A stretch of DNA of 63,800 bases from CABYIR01 sp038103905 (GCA_038103905.1 JAYNZW010000009.1:1-63800), one strand, 5' to 3'. Shown: positions 8,522 to 19,184, numbered from the stretch's first letter. Program-made: numbers and translations. Notes: generated by a model not told the origin, from the sequence alone.

Positions 8522-11500
8522 ATGATTGAATTCTTAGTTGATAGAAAAAGAACTGCACTAGCAATTTTAGTTGTCTTGATATTTGCAGGTATTTTTGGCC
8601 GTGCAAATATCCCTCTAGAAGATAATCCAGAAATTATTGTTCCTGTTGTTTACATAGGAGTTAGTCTCAATGGTATTTCACCTCAAGATGCTGAAAGGCT
8701 TCTACTTAAGCCTCTCGAAGATGAAGTAAGAGGTATTGAAGGCGTAGATGAACTTCAGGGTTTTGCGTTTGAAAATTATGCTGCTGTCATAGTCCAATTC
8801 GATGCTGCAGATTCAATGAAATTATCTATGGATAAAGTCAGAGACGCAGTTAATGATGCTAAAGTAAACTTTCCAGTGGATACTAACGATCCTATTGTTA
8901 GAGAGGTTTCAGTTACAGATGATCCAAATATAATTATAGTCATCAATGCTGAAAAAAGCACCGAGAGATACGTTCTAAATGTTGCTCGTCAAATTAAAAA
9001 GGATCTAGAGCTCATTCCATCAATCTTTGAAGTAGAAATTGTTGGTGCTAGAGATGAACAACTTGAAGCAGTAATTAATAGATCACAAATTGAAAATTAT
9101 AATATTACATTCCCTGAGATTATTAGAGCTGTAAGTAACAATAATCAAGTTGTAACAACAGGTGAAATTGAAACTGCAAATGGTCAATTCTCAGTTAGTG
9201 TGCCAGGTTTATTTGAAACAGCAAAAGATGTTTATGACTTGCCTATTAGGTCAACAAATAATAGTACTATATTTTTATCTGATATCGCCGATATAAAAAG
9301 AAATTTCAAAGAACGTGAAAGTTACACAAAAGTCAATGGGGTAAGATCTGTTTCCTTAATGGTAAAAAAAGGAAGAGGAACGAATTTAATTGAAACGGCA
9401 GATAAAATTGAAGAAGTAGTTGATAGCTACATTGATAAAATTCCTGAAGAAGTCGACATATCATATATTTTAGACTCACGAGCGATGACTGTTGACCAGG
9501 TTAATTCTTTGCAAGGGAATATACTTATGGCAACTCTATTTGTTTTGCTAATTACAATGCTTGCATTGGGCATTAGGTCCTCATTCATTGTAGGTTCAGG
9601 TATCCCAATTTCTATTTTAGTCTCTCTATTCATCTTATATATAGCAGGATATGACTATAATTTTATGGTTATCTTTGGAATACTGGTTGCCCTTGGTATG
9701 TTAATTGATGGTTCTTTGGTTGTTGTAGAATTTGCTGATAGAAAAATGGTTGAAGGACTCAATAAAACAGAGGCTTTTATATACGCAGCTAAAAGAATGT
9801 TTTGGCCTATTGTTGCTTCTGCAGCTACAACTTTAGCAGTATTTATTCCCTTATTCTTTTGGCCAGGCATTTCAGGTCAATTTATGAAAATTCTACCACT
9901 TACTATTTTCATAGTCCTTTTTGTTGCTCTAATTTACAGCTTACTATTTGTTCCAGTGATTGGTAGTGTATTTGGCAAAGCTTCAAATTCTTCTGCATCT
10001 AATTTTAAAAATCTTGGCTCTGATAGTGATTTCGATATTGATAAATTGAGAGGAGCTTTAGGATATTATGTTTCAATACTAAATAGAATTATAAAGAAGC
10101 CAATATTAACACTATTAATATTAATATCTGCCTTATACTTAGTGATTAGCTCATATTTTGCTTATGGGCCTGGAATGGTTTTCTTTTCAACCTCAGATCC
10201 TTTTTTTGGACAAGCTAAAATTGCAGCTCGTGGAAATTTATCAATAAATGAAATTGAAAGATTAAGTGCTGATGTTGAAAAAATTATTACTGATACCGAT
10301 GGTATAAAAAGTGTGTTCCTACAAACAGGAGCATTCGGTGGAATTGGATCAAGTGCCGGTGGTAGCTCTGAAGATACTATTGCAAATTTATTTTTTGAGT
10401 TCACTGATAGATCGACTAGAGATAATGGACATAAAATAATTAGTAAAATTAGAGACCAAGTAAATCAAATTAGCGGTATCAAAGTAGAAGTTTCTGAATT
10501 ACAAAATGGTCCACCTGTCGGCAAAGATTTAGAAATACGAATTATGGGCCCCTCAACAGACGCTATAATTCCTATTACAAAAAAAATGAGACAGCATATA
10601 GATAAAAATGTTGATGGATTGATTAGTGTTGAAGATACATTACCAGTCCCATTAGTTGAATGGGAACTAATAATAGATAAACCAAAAGCATCACAATTTG
10701 GAGCAGACGTGTTTACGATAGGGTCCGCTGTTAACTTAGTAACTAACGGTGTCATGATAGGAAAATATAGGCCTAATGATGTAGATGATGAATTAGAGAT
10801 TTTTGTGAGATATTCTGAAGATCAAAGATCTATTGATCAGTTAGACAATATCATGATTGAAACAAATTACGGATCTGTGCCAATAAGTAACTTTGTGAAG
10901 AAAAAGCCAAAAAGAAATGTAAGCTTTATCAGAAGATACGATGCAAGAAATGCTATGTATATTAAAGCAAACGTTGATGAAAGCACTACAGTTGGAGAAA
11001 AGTCTGCTGAACTAGGCAAATGGGTTGAAGAGCAGAAATTTCCGGGAAATATAGAGATTGTCTTTGGTGGAGAAAATGAAGAGCAGAATGAATCAATGAA
11101 GTTTGTTATTCAGGCATTTATTATATCAATCTTAATTATGGCTGCCTTACTGGTTACGCAGTTCAATAGTTTTTATCAAAGCTTTATCATTTTATCTGCT
11201 GTTTTAATGAGTACAGCAGGTGTCTTTTTTGGATTATTAGTTTTTGATCAACAATTCAGTGCAATTATGCATGGAATTGGAATTATTTCTCTAGCTGGAA
11301 TAGTTGTAAATAATAATATTATTTTGATTGATGCCTTTAATTTTATCCGTAAAAAAAATAAAGACCTAGACGTAGCAAGTTCAATTTTGAAAGCAAGTGC
11401 TCAACGATTAAGGCCAATTTTTCTTACAACATTAACTACTATGTTAGGACTAATCCCATTAGCGCTTAACTACAGCATTGACCCCATTTCGAGAGAAATA

Positions 11501-11680
11501 GCTTATGATTCAAATGTCTCTTCATTTTGGGCTCCATTAGCACAATGTATTGTTTATGGACTATCTTTTTCTGCAATACTTACTCTTATCGTAACACCAT
11601 GCTTAATTGTTCTCCCATCTCATTTGAGAGAGATTTTAAAAAAATATTCAAGATCTAATTCTAAAATAATAAATGCTTAA
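8522..11680 (+). CDS. RND-family inner membrane efflux permease 1
   Basis: Proton-driven exporter subunit of 1052 residues, the full length of the HAE1/AcrB superfamily. It has an N-terminal membrane helix, a large periplasmic porter/docking region, a six-helix block starting near residue 335, then the repeated second half. The TM4 motif reads LGMLIDGSLVVVE, keeping one Asp (Asp396) where AcrB has Asp-Asp. TM10 reads AGIVVNNNIILID, with Asn (about 930) where AcrB has Lys940. The TM11 RLRPIFLTT is kept. Substrates cannot be told. Its 3' end overlaps the second permease by 8 nt, suggesting translational coupling and perhaps a mixed trimer, as proposed for MdtBC. Confidence 0.92.
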   Translation: MIEFLVDRKRTALAILVVLIFAGIFGRANIPLEDNPEIIVPVVYIGVSLNGISPQDAERLLLKPLEDEVRGIEGVDELQGFAFENYAAVIVQFDAADSMKLSMDKVRDAVNDAKVNFPVDTNDPIVREVSVTDDPNIIIVINAEKSTERYVLNVARQIKKDLELIPSIFEVEIVGARDEQLEAVINRSQIENYNITFPEIIRAVSNNNQVVTTGEIETANGQFSVSVPGLFETAKDVYDLPIRSTNNSTIFLSDIADIKRNFKERESYTKVNGVRSVSLMVKKGRGTNLIETADKIEEVVDSYIDKIPEEVDISYILDSRAMTVDQVNSLQGNILMATLFVLLITMLALGIRSSFIVGSGIPISILVSLFILYIAGYDYNFMVIFGILVALGMLIDGSLVVVEFADRKMVEGLNKTEAFIYAAKRMFWPIVASAATTLAVFIPLFFWPGISGQFMKILPLTIFIVLFVALIYSLLFVPVIGSVFGKASNSSASNFKNLGSDSDFDIDKLRGALGYYVSILNRIIKKPILTLLILISALYLVISSYFAYGPGMVFFSTSDPFFGQAKIAARGNLSINEIERLSADVEKIITDTDGIKSVFLQTGAFGGIGSSAGGSSEDTIANLFFEFTDRSTRDNGHKIISKIRDQVNQISGIKVEVSELQNGPPVGKDLEIRIMGPSTDAIIPITKKMRQHIDKNVDGLISVEDTLPVPLVEWELIIDKPKASQFGADVFTIGSAVNLVTNGVMIGKYRPNDVDDELEIFVRYSEDQRSIDQLDNIMIETNYGSVPISNFVKKKPKRNVSFIRRYDARNAMYIKANVDESTTVGEKSAELGKWVEEQKFPGNIEIVFGGENEEQNESMKFVIQAFIISILIMAALLVTQFNSFYQSFIILSAVLMSTAGVFFGLLVFDQQFSAIMHGIGIISLAGIVVNNNIILIDAFNFIRKKNKDLDVASSILKASAQRLRPIFLTTLTTMLGLIPLALNYSIDPISREIAYDSNVSSFWAPLAQCIVYGLSFSAILTLIVTPCLIVLPSHLREILKKYSRSNSKIINA

Positions 11681-14600
11681 ATCTATACTAAGAGCAATTT
11701 TATTACAAAAAAGAACCATACTTACTTTCTTAGTCATGATTGTTCTTCTTGGATCAATTTCATACGTTACATTTCCAAAAGAAGAACGTCCAGCTGTTGA
11801 TTTAAAGACTGTTGCAGTAATTATCGCTTACCAAGGTCTCTCGTCAAATGAAATTGAAAGGTTAATTACAGAACCTTTAGAGAGAGAGTTAATGACACTT
11901 GATGATATTAAAGAGGTTATTTCTGTATCAAAAGATGGCATTGCTACACTTCGTGTTTCATTTAACTTAGACACAAAAATTGAAAATATAGCGAAATTAG
12001 TTCGTAATAAAGTTGAAGATTCAAGAGACAAGTTACCAGAAGATATAGAAATTGTGGAAGTGAAAGAATATTCTTCAGAAATGTTTTCTCAAATAAGAAT
12101 TGGCATCTATGGAGATGTTCCATACAAAGTTTTAAACTCTACTGCAGAAGCTTATAAAGAAAAATTTGAATTAATTAATAATGTTACTGAAGTTGAAATT
12201 AGAGGTGGCAGAGAAGATCTAATTAAAATAACTGTCGTCCCTGAATTATTAAAAAGACATAATATTAATTTAGATGAAATCATCAATGCCCTTAAGTCAT
12301 ATAATAATTTAGTACCAGCCGGAAGACTTTCAGACGCAAATGCAGAATTTTCTGTAAAAGTGCCATCTCTGTACGAAAATTATAGTGATTTAGAAAAGCT
12401 TCCATTGAGATCAATTGATAATTTTATTTTAACTTTAGGAGATGTAGCATTAGTTAAACGCTCATTCAATGAAACCGAGGAGTATGTAACTGTTAATGGA
12501 AAAGCTGCATTAAATATTAATATATCAAGAAAATCTGGTACAAATGTTTTGGATACTTATGATGCAGTAAAAAAAGTTCTTGCAGAAAATCAAAATAACT
12601 TTCACCCCCAAATAAAAGCTGTCCTTGTTGATGATGACTCCATTGGTGTTCGTCAACGAATTAGTGCTTCTGAAAATACTGTTATAACTGCTGTTATGTT
12701 GGTGATGATTATCATTGTTGCGATTCTTGGATTAAGAAGTGGAGTTCTCATTGGGTTATCCATACCGCTCACCTATCTTTTTTCCATTCTAATCCTAGAT
12801 TTTTTGGGTATGACGTATAATTTAATGACAATTTTTGGCNNNNNNNNNNTCCTTGCTGTTGGTCTGCTAGTAGATGGACCGATTGTCATTTTCAGAATTT
12901 GCGAGATCTGAGCAAGAAAAAGGCATAAGAAGAAGAGATTCTTATATTAATGCTTCGTATAATATGTTTTGGCCAATTATTGCCTCAGCCCTTACAACTA
13001 TTGTAGCGTTTATTCCACTTATATTCTGGCCTGATACAATCGGACAATGGCTAAAAGTAATACCTGTTACAGTTATTGTTGTTCTTACAACATCTTTAAT
13101 TGTAACGCTTATTTTTGTTCCATCTCTTGGTGCAATGATTGAGAAAAAAACCGCCGACCTTAAACCATCTGAGAATCGTAATAATTTTCTCTACATGAAA
13201 TATGAGTCAGTTTTGTTAAAAGCAATAGAAAGTCCAATTAAAGTTATACTTCTTACTTCAGTATCTTTTATTTTAGTTATTCTCCTATATCAGAATTTTA
13301 ATACAGGAGTTCAATTCTTTCCAGATGATAAAGCTGATAGTGCTAGAATAAATATCACAGCTAGGGGAAATTTATCAGTTGATGAAAAAAGTCGATACAT
13401 AAATGAAGCTTTAGATGTAATTAATAATAAGCCTTACATTGACCAGTATGTTTCTAATACAATTCAAAGAAAAAGGATATGGTTCTTTGATGCAGATCCT
13501 AGTGATGTCATTGGAAAAATTTGGCTTGAATTTAAAGATCCAGAAAGTATTGCAGATCCTGATATATTAATTAATGAAATGCAAGAAGAGTTATCTCAAA
13601 TTGTTGGTTTTGATGCAGTAATACGGGGTAATACATATAGTTCAAGCTTGAATGCTGGAAAACCTATCGAAGTAGAAGTTTCATCTTCTAATAAGCTCGC
13701 TTTAAATCAAACTGCAGATATCATTAAAAATAAACTTAATGAAGTTGATGGTCTTTATAATATAGAAATTCAATATCCATTGTCTGGAGTTGAGTGGAAA
13801 TATGACATCGATCGTAAAATGACTAGCAAACATAATGTTCCTGTCAGACAAATTGGAGCGGTTATAAGCTTAGCAACTGATGGACTTAAAATTGGCTCCT
13901 TAAGACCAGTCAATTCATCTGAAGAAATCGATATAAAGGTTTATCTACCAGATGATCAAAGAACGCTTGATCAAGTTGAAAATATTACGATTAATACACC
14001 TAACGGATCAATACCAATAGGAGAATTTGTAAATAAAAGACCTACAAATAAAATTTATTCAATTAGTAGAAAAAATAGCAAAAGAAATCTTGTAATTAAC
14101 GCTGATGTTGACCCTACATTTAATGTTGCTGAAAAAATTTCTGAATTAAAAAATTGGAANNNNNNNNNNTTCGCTTAATTGGCGAGGCAGAAGATTCTGA
14201 AAGCTCATTAAACTTTGTAATTGGGGCATTTATATTTTCAGTCTTATCTATGTTTATTATTCTAATTTGCTTATTCAATAATTTTTACCATACCTTCATC
14301 ATTCTTTTTTCACTTATACTCTCAACAACAGGTATTTTTATTGGATTAATTGTTCTCCAGATGAATTTTAGTATAGTTATGACGGGTCTTGGTATAGTTG
14401 CTTGTGCAGGTATTGTGGTTAATAATAACATTATACTAATCGATAGCTATCGTAAGATAAGAAAAACAGAAAAAAATAAACATAAGGCAATTCTTTTATC
14501 AACAAAAAGTCGGGTAAGACCAATTTTACTTACTACAGTAACAACAGTTGTAGGTATTTTGCCTTCAGCTTTACAGTTAAGTGTGAATATATTTGATCGA

Positions 14601-14780
14601 TCAGTTAATTATAAGAGTGCAGAAACTTACTTTACAGAGCCTTTGGCATGGGCTTTAGTTTGGGGTCTAAGCTTTGCTGCGATTGCAACTCTTTTTGTTA
14701 CTCCTGCCCTGTTAGCTCTGCCAGAAAAACTTAAAGAATTAACTTTCTTTAGAAAGAGATCCCCAATTTTATCTAATTAA
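11673..14780 (+). CDS. RND-family inner membrane efflux permease 2 (interrupted by two assembly gaps)
   Basis: Second RND permease, about 1035 residues nominally, homologous throughout to the preceding one. The reading frame is broken three times. A 10-N gap lies at 12840-12849 in TM4 just before LAVGLLVDG. An apparent one-base insertion sits at about 12891, where frame +1 resumes with SEFARSEQEKG. A second 10-N gap lies at 14160-14169, where comparison with permease 1 suggests about 11 residues are missing. All breaks are at or within about 42 bp of N runs, so I read this as one intact gene with assembly errors, not a pseudogene. TM10 again has VVNNNIILID in place of the AcrB lysine. It overlaps permease 1 by 8 nt. 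Confidence 0.82.
12840..12849. other. assembly gap (10 N) in RND permease 2
   Basis: Ten N within the TM4 codons. By alignment with permease 1 (IFGILVALGMLIDG), only about two residues lie between IFG and LAVG. The 10 N are therefore a placeholder, probably about 6 nt too long. Confidence 0.95.
14160..14169. other. assembly gap (10 N) in RND permease 2
   Basis: Ten N between ...ELKNW and RLIGEAEDSES. Permease 1 has about 12 residues in this place, so the true gap is probably about 30 nt or more. The frame change across it is an artefact of the placeholder. Confidence 0.95.
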
Positions 14781-14796
14781 AGTAAAGTACTTTAAT

Positions 14797-15339
14797 ATGA
14801 TAAAAATATCATCCATGGCGGTATATTGTGGCTCATCAATGGGCAATAATGAAAGTTTTTATGAAGAAGCCGAGAAAGTCGGAAGATTTCTTGCTGAACA
14901 TAAAATAAAACTAATTTATGGTGGCGGAAACCTAGGCCTTATGGGCGCCGTATCAAATGCCACACTCAATCACGGTGGTAACGTAACCGGTGTAATAACT
15001 GCTCATTTAGTGAATAAAGAAAAAATAAATGAGGATTTAAGAGATGTTCATATTGTAAATACTATGTCTGAAAGAAAAAATAAAATGTTTAATGAAGCTG
15101 ATGCGTTCCTAATCTTGCCTGGTGGAATTGGCACTCTTGAAGAATTTTTTGAAATTCTCTCATGGAAGCAATTAAAACTTCATAAAAAAGATATATTCAT
15201 TTTGAATATTGATAATTATTGGGATGACCTTGCTAAAGTTATTGATAAAACAATTGATTGCAAATTTGCGCTCTCAAATATAAAAGATGACTATAAAATC
15301 ATTAATAGTATTAGTGATTTGTCTAATTACATAAATTAA
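14797..15339 (+). CDS. LOG-family protein (cytokinin riboside 5'-monophosphate phosphoribohydrolase-like)
   Basis: A 180-residue Rossmann-like protein of the LOG/TIGR00730 family. Diagnostic motifs are YGGGNLGLMGAVSNA (residues 41-55) and PGGIGTLEE (108-116), with the Arg of MSERKNKM between them. Characterised members hydrolyse nucleoside 5'-monophosphates to base plus ribose 5-phosphate. In bacteria outside plant associations the physiological role is often nucleotide salvage or is unknown. It starts 16 nt after the second RND permease and ends directly at the start of icd, so it may be read through from the efflux operon. No functional link to the pump is evident. Confidence 0.88.
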   Translation: MIKISSMAVYCGSSMGNNESFYEEAEKVGRFLAEHKIKLIYGGGNLGLMGAVSNATLNHGGNVTGVITAHLVNKEKINEDLRDVHIVNTMSERKNKMFNEADAFLILPGGIGTLEEFFEILSWKQLKLHKKDIFILNIDNYWDDLAKVIDKTIDCKFALSNIKDDYKIINSISDLSNYIN

Positions 15340-16524
15340 ATGGCAAAAATTAAAGTTAATACACCCTTAGTTGAAATTGATGGCGATGAAATGACTCGCA
15401 TCATATGGCAATTTATAAAGGATAAGTTAATTTTACCTTATTTAGATATTGATCTTCATTACTATGATCTAGGTATTGAAAATAGAGATAAAACGGATGA
15501 CCAAGTAACAATTGACTCAGCTGAAGCAATAAAAAAATATGGCGTAGGAGTTAAATGTGCGACCATCACCCCAGATGAAGATAGGGTTCATGAATTTAGC
15601 CTAAAAAAAATGTGGAGATCTCCAAATGGAACTATTAGAAATATTTTGGGTGGAACAGTATTTAGAGAGCCGATCGTTTGTAACAATGTTCCAAAATTAG
15701 TTCCTGGATGGACTGACCCAATTGTGATTGGAAGGCACGCATTTGGTGATCAGTATCGTGCGACAGATTTTTTAGTTCCTGGAAAAGGTAAACTATCAAT
15801 TAAATGGACACCTGATGATCCGAACCAAGACACCATTGAACATGAGGTATTTAATTTTGATTCACCGGGTATTGCTATGGCTATGTATAATACAGATGAG
15901 TCAATAAGAGACTTTGCTCGAGCTTGTATGAACTATGCCTTGATGAGAAAATGGCCTGTATACCTATCAACTAAAAATACAATTTTAAAGGCTTATGATG
16001 GAAGGTTTAAAGATCTATTTCAGGAAATATATGAAAATGAATTTGAGGCTGAATTTAAGAAACTTGGCTTAGATTATGAACATAGGTTAATCGATGACAT
16101 GGTTGCTTCAGTGCTTAAATGGAATGGAGATTTTGTATGGGCATGTAAAAATTACGATGGAGATGTCCAATCAGATACTGTAGCTCAAGGANNNNNNNNN
16201 NNNNNNNNNNCAATTGAAGCTGAAGCGGCTCATGTCACAGTTACTCGTCATTACAGACTTCACCAAGATGGAAAGTCTACATCAACAAATCCAATTGCTT
16301 CGATTTTTGCGTGGACTAGAGGGCTAAGCTATAGAGGAAAAATGGATGATAATGATAAACTAATTAGTTTTGCTGAAACAATTGAAAAAGTTTGTGTCGA
16401 TACTGTTCAAAGCGGATTTATGACGAAAGATTTGGCAATATTAATTTCACAAGAACAAAAATGGTTAAATACTCAAGAGTTTCTTGAAAAAATTAATACC
16501 AACCTTCAATCCAAGCTATCTTAA
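15340..16524 (+). CDS. icd: NADP-dependent isocitrate dehydrogenase (contains an assembly gap)
   Basis: TCA-cycle enzyme converting isocitrate to 2-oxoglutarate, CO2 and NADPH. The sequence matches the homodimeric type shared by alphaproteobacteria and eukaryotes: EIDGDEMTRIIW near the N-terminus, WRSPNGTIRNILGGTVFREP for substrate binding, and HRLIDDMVA with metal-binding Asp. The readable product is 394 residues including 7 unknown ones. A 19-N gap at 16192-16210 replaces what in the family is about 18 residues, so the true gene is about 33 nt longer. Just after the gap the usual EAAHGTVTRHYR reads with Val for Gly (codon 16234-16236), probably a base-calling error next to the gap. It is convergent with alaS, overlapping by 4 nt. 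Confidence 0.93.
   Translation: MAKIKVNTPLVEIDGDEMTRIIWQFIKDKLILPYLDIDLHYYDLGIENRDKTDDQVTIDSAEAIKKYGVGVKCATITPDEDRVHEFSLKKMWRSPNGTIRNILGGTVFREPIVCNNVPKLVPGWTDPIVIGRHAFGDQYRATDFLVPGKGKLSIKWTPDDPNQDTIEHEVFNFDSPGIAMAMYNTDESIRDFARACMNYALMRKWPVYLSTKNTILKAYDGRFKDLFQEIYENEFEAEFKKLGLDYEHRLIDDMVASVLKWNGDFVWACKNYDGDVQSDTVAQGXXXXXXXIEAEAAHVTVTRHYRLHQDGKSTSTNPIASIFAWTRGLSYRGKMDDNDKLISFAETIEKVCVDTVQSGFMTKDLAILISQEQKWLNTQEFLEKINTNLQSKLS
16192..16210. other. assembly gap (19 N) in icd
   Basis: Nineteen N between AQG and IEAEAAH. The family has about 18 residues here against 7 unknown codons present, so the gap is under-sized by about 33 nt, with the frame kept. Confidence 0.95.
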
Positions 16525-19106
16525 ATAGAAATTTTATCTTTTAAAAACTTTTCTAGTTGAACTACCAAATTACTATCTTTTGAGTAAGTTCCTCCTGATT
16601 GAGCAAAATCTTTTCTTCCTCCTCCACCTTTCCCATTTGAAATCTTAGCAGCATATATAGCAATGTCACTTGCTGACAAACTATCAGACAAATCATCAGT
16701 AACCCCTACTAAAAAACTGACTTTATCATCATTGACGGCACAAATGACAATAACACCCTCTTTAGTAAATTTAGACTTGCATTGATCTAATGTTTGTCTG
16801 AGGTCTTTGGGTTTAAGATTTTTACATTCTTCAACAATAATACTTTCGCCGCTGTTAACTCTTTTTTGAATTTGGACAGTAAGTGTATTGATATTTTCTA
16901 AATTTATTTTTTTTGCATCTTCTATATTTTTCTGTTTTTCAAGTTCTTCTTCAAGTTGTTTAGATTTTACTTTATTATAATTAATTAAATCATTGCCTCT
17001 TAGTGCTTCAATTCTTCTAATGCCTGCTGCCACAGAAGACTCACTAATTATTTTAAAATTTCCAATATCAGATGTTTTTGAAACATGTGTACCACCACAT
17101 AATTCGATACTGTAAGATGGTGAACTTGAGCTACCTATTGACAAAACTCTAACCTCATCATCGTATTTTTCTCCAAATAAAGCCAAAGCACCGGAATTTA
17201 TTGCATCTTCAGATTTCATAAGTTTTGTTTCTACGCTTAAATCAGATTTAATTATATTGTTCACAGCCTCTTCAACAGTCTGAATTTCGTTATCAGAAAG
17301 GTTTTTATGATGACTAAAATCAAATCTGAGTCTATCAAATGATACTAGCGAGCCTTTTTGGGTCACATGATCACCAAGTATATCTCTCAAAGCCTGGTGA
17401 AGAATATGAGTGGCTGAATGGTATGATCTGCATGATGATCTTCGATCTTTATCAATTTCTAAATTTACCATATCACCTTGAGCAAATACTCCATTTTCAA
17501 CTATTCCATAATGAATAATTAAATTCTCTTTTTTTTGAGTATCAGTCACTATGAAAGTATTTTCATCAAATGTGATCGTTCCAGTATCACCAATTTGACC
17601 ACCTGACTCGGCATAGAAGACTGACTGGTTAAGGATTAAACAAGCTTCTTGTTTACTTGATATTTTGTCTATTTCTTTATTATCACTAACAATTGACAAG
17701 ATTTCAGCTTGCGAGACATTATTATCATATCCAATAAATTCTGTTTTCTCGATTTTATTAGATAGATTATACCAGATCTTATCTATTGAAGTGTCGCCTG
17801 AACCAGACCAGCTAGAACGCGCTCGACTTTTTTGATCCTCAAGACTTTTATCAAATCCTTCAATATCAACTTCTATATTTTTAGATCTTAGTATGTCTTG
17901 TGTTAAATCTAGAGGAAAGCCGTAAGTGTCATACAACTTAAAGGCTTTTGATCCTGGAAAAATTTGACCAGCTTGATGGGGCTTAAGTTCTTCTTCTAAT
18001 TGTTTCATTCCTCTCTTTAATAAATCTTTGAATTTAACTTCTTCGTATTTTAAAGTTTCTTTTATTAAATTTTCAGCCCTTTTCAATTCTGGGTACGCTT
18101 CAGACATTTCAGTAGCAAGAGTAGTAAATAAGTCTGATAACATCGTGCCGCTATAATCAAGAAGTTGAATGTGGCGCATTGCTCTTCGCATAATTCTTCT
18201 AAGAACATAGCCTCTTCCTTCATTTGATGGCAATACTCCATCTGCAATTAAGAACGAAGATGATCTCAAATGATCAGCAATAACTCTGTGACTTGCAATT
18301 GAATCTTTATCATTTTTTCTTGTTATATCTATTGAATGATTAATAAGCTTTTTAAATAAGTCTATTTCATAATTATCATTGGTTCCTTGCATTACCGCAG
18401 CAATTCTTTCAATACCCATTCCTGTATCAATTGATGGTTTTGGTAAGTTTAACCTTTTGTTTTCATCAACTTGTTCATATTGCATAAATACCAAGTTCCA
18501 TATCTCAACAAATCTGTCATGAGTTTCATCTGCTTCACTTGGAGGTTTCCCATGGAATGGATCACCATGGTCATAAAATATTTCAGAGCATGGTCCGCAT
18601 GGACCTGTATCACCCATTGACCAAAAATTATCACTTGTCGATATTCTGATTATTCTATCGTCGTTAAAATTAGTAATTTTTTTCCAAGCAGAATAAGCTT
18701 GCTCATCGTCATGATAAATTGTGATATATAATTTATCCTTATTTATGCCAAGCTCACTCGTTATGTAATTCCACGCAAACTCAATTGCCTCATCTTTGAA
18801 ATAATCTCCGAATGAAAAATTACCCAACATTTCGAAAAATGTATGATGCCTTAAAGTGTAGCCTACATTTTCTAAATCATTATGTTTTCCACCAGCTCTA
18901 ATACATTTTTGTGAAGTTACAGCTCTTTTATAGTCTCTATTTTCTAGTCCAGTGAATACATTTTTAAATTGAACCATTCCTGAATTTGTGAACATAAGTG
19001 TAGGGTCATTATTAGGTACAAGAGGACTGGAGTGAACAACAGTGTGCTCATTTGACTTAAAGTACTCTAAGAAACTGCTTCTTATATCATTGATTTGCAT
19101 ATGCAT
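16521..19106 (-). CDS. alaS: Alanine--tRNA ligase
   Basis: Charges tRNA-Ala and clears mischarged Ser/Gly through its editing domain. The 861-residue product has the full domain order. The class II catalytic core begins with SSFLEYFKSNEH and includes the motif 2 region FTNSGMVQFKNVFTG and GDTGPCGPCSEIFYDHG. The tRNA-recognition helices come next. The editing domain carries the zinc-type HSATHILHQAL and the ELCGGTHVS site. The C-Ala region ends in GKGGGGRKDFAQSGG. The N-terminus MHMQ gives two possible ATG starts two codons apart. It lies downstream of recA on the same strand but past a strong terminator, so it needs its own promoter, for which the intervening 78 bp leave little room. Confidence 0.97.
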   Translation of the reverse strand: MHMQINDIRSSFLEYFKSNEHTVVHSSPLVPNNDPTLMFTNSGMVQFKNVFTGLENRDYKRAVTSQKCIRAGGKHNDLENVGYTLRHHTFFEMLGNFSFGDYFKDEAIEFAWNYITSELGINKDKLYITIYHDDEQAYSAWKKITNFNDDRIIRISTSDNFWSMGDTGPCGPCSEIFYDHGDPFHGKPPSEADETHDRFVEIWNLVFMQYEQVDENKRLNLPKPSIDTGMGIERIAAVMQGTNDNYEIDLFKKLINHSIDITRKNDKDSIASHRVIADHLRSSSFLIADGVLPSNEGRGYVLRRIMRRAMRHIQLLDYSGTMLSDLFTTLATEMSEAYPELKRAENLIKETLKYEEVKFKDLLKRGMKQLEEELKPHQAGQIFPGSKAFKLYDTYGFPLDLTQDILRSKNIEVDIEGFDKSLEDQKSRARSSWSGSGDTSIDKIWYNLSNKIEKTEFIGYDNNVSQAEILSIVSDNKEIDKISSKQEACLILNQSVFYAESGGQIGDTGTITFDENTFIVTDTQKKENLIIHYGIVENGVFAQGDMVNLEIDKDRRSSCRSYHSATHILHQALRDILGDHVTQKGSLVSFDRLRFDFSHHKNLSDNEIQTVEEAVNNIIKSDLSVETKLMKSEDAINSGALALFGEKYDDEVRVLSIGSSSSPSYSIELCGGTHVSKTSDIGNFKIISESSVAAGIRRIEALRGNDLINYNKVKSKQLEEELEKQKNIEDAKKINLENINTLTVQIQKRVNSGESIIVEECKNLKPKDLRQTLDQCKSKFTKEGVIVICAVNDDKVSFLVGVTDDLSDSLSASDIAIYAAKISNGKGGGGRKDFAQSGGTYSKDSNLVVQLEKFLKDKISI

Positions 19107-19133
19107 TGTATAGCATTTGCTGCGCTAAAACGC

Positions 19134-19157
19134 AAAAAGGCGCCGAAGCGCCTTTTT
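19134..19157 (-). terminator. rho-independent terminator of recA with UUCG loop
   Basis: On the minus strand the sequence is a GGCGC stem, a TTCG loop and a GCGCC stem, flanked by five A before and five T after. The C(UUCG)G tetraloop is an especially stable RNA loop. It starts 28 nt after the recA stop and precedes alaS, which runs in the same direction. The A/T flanks make it usable in both directions. Confidence 0.88.
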
Positions 19158-19184
19158 GAATTAACGTTAACTTAGTAGTATGAA

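Noticed and set aside
12874..14178. Second RND permease as two or three separate genes or a pseudogene
   Set aside because: The pieces align end to end with the intact neighbour permease, and every break is at or within about 42 bp of an N run.
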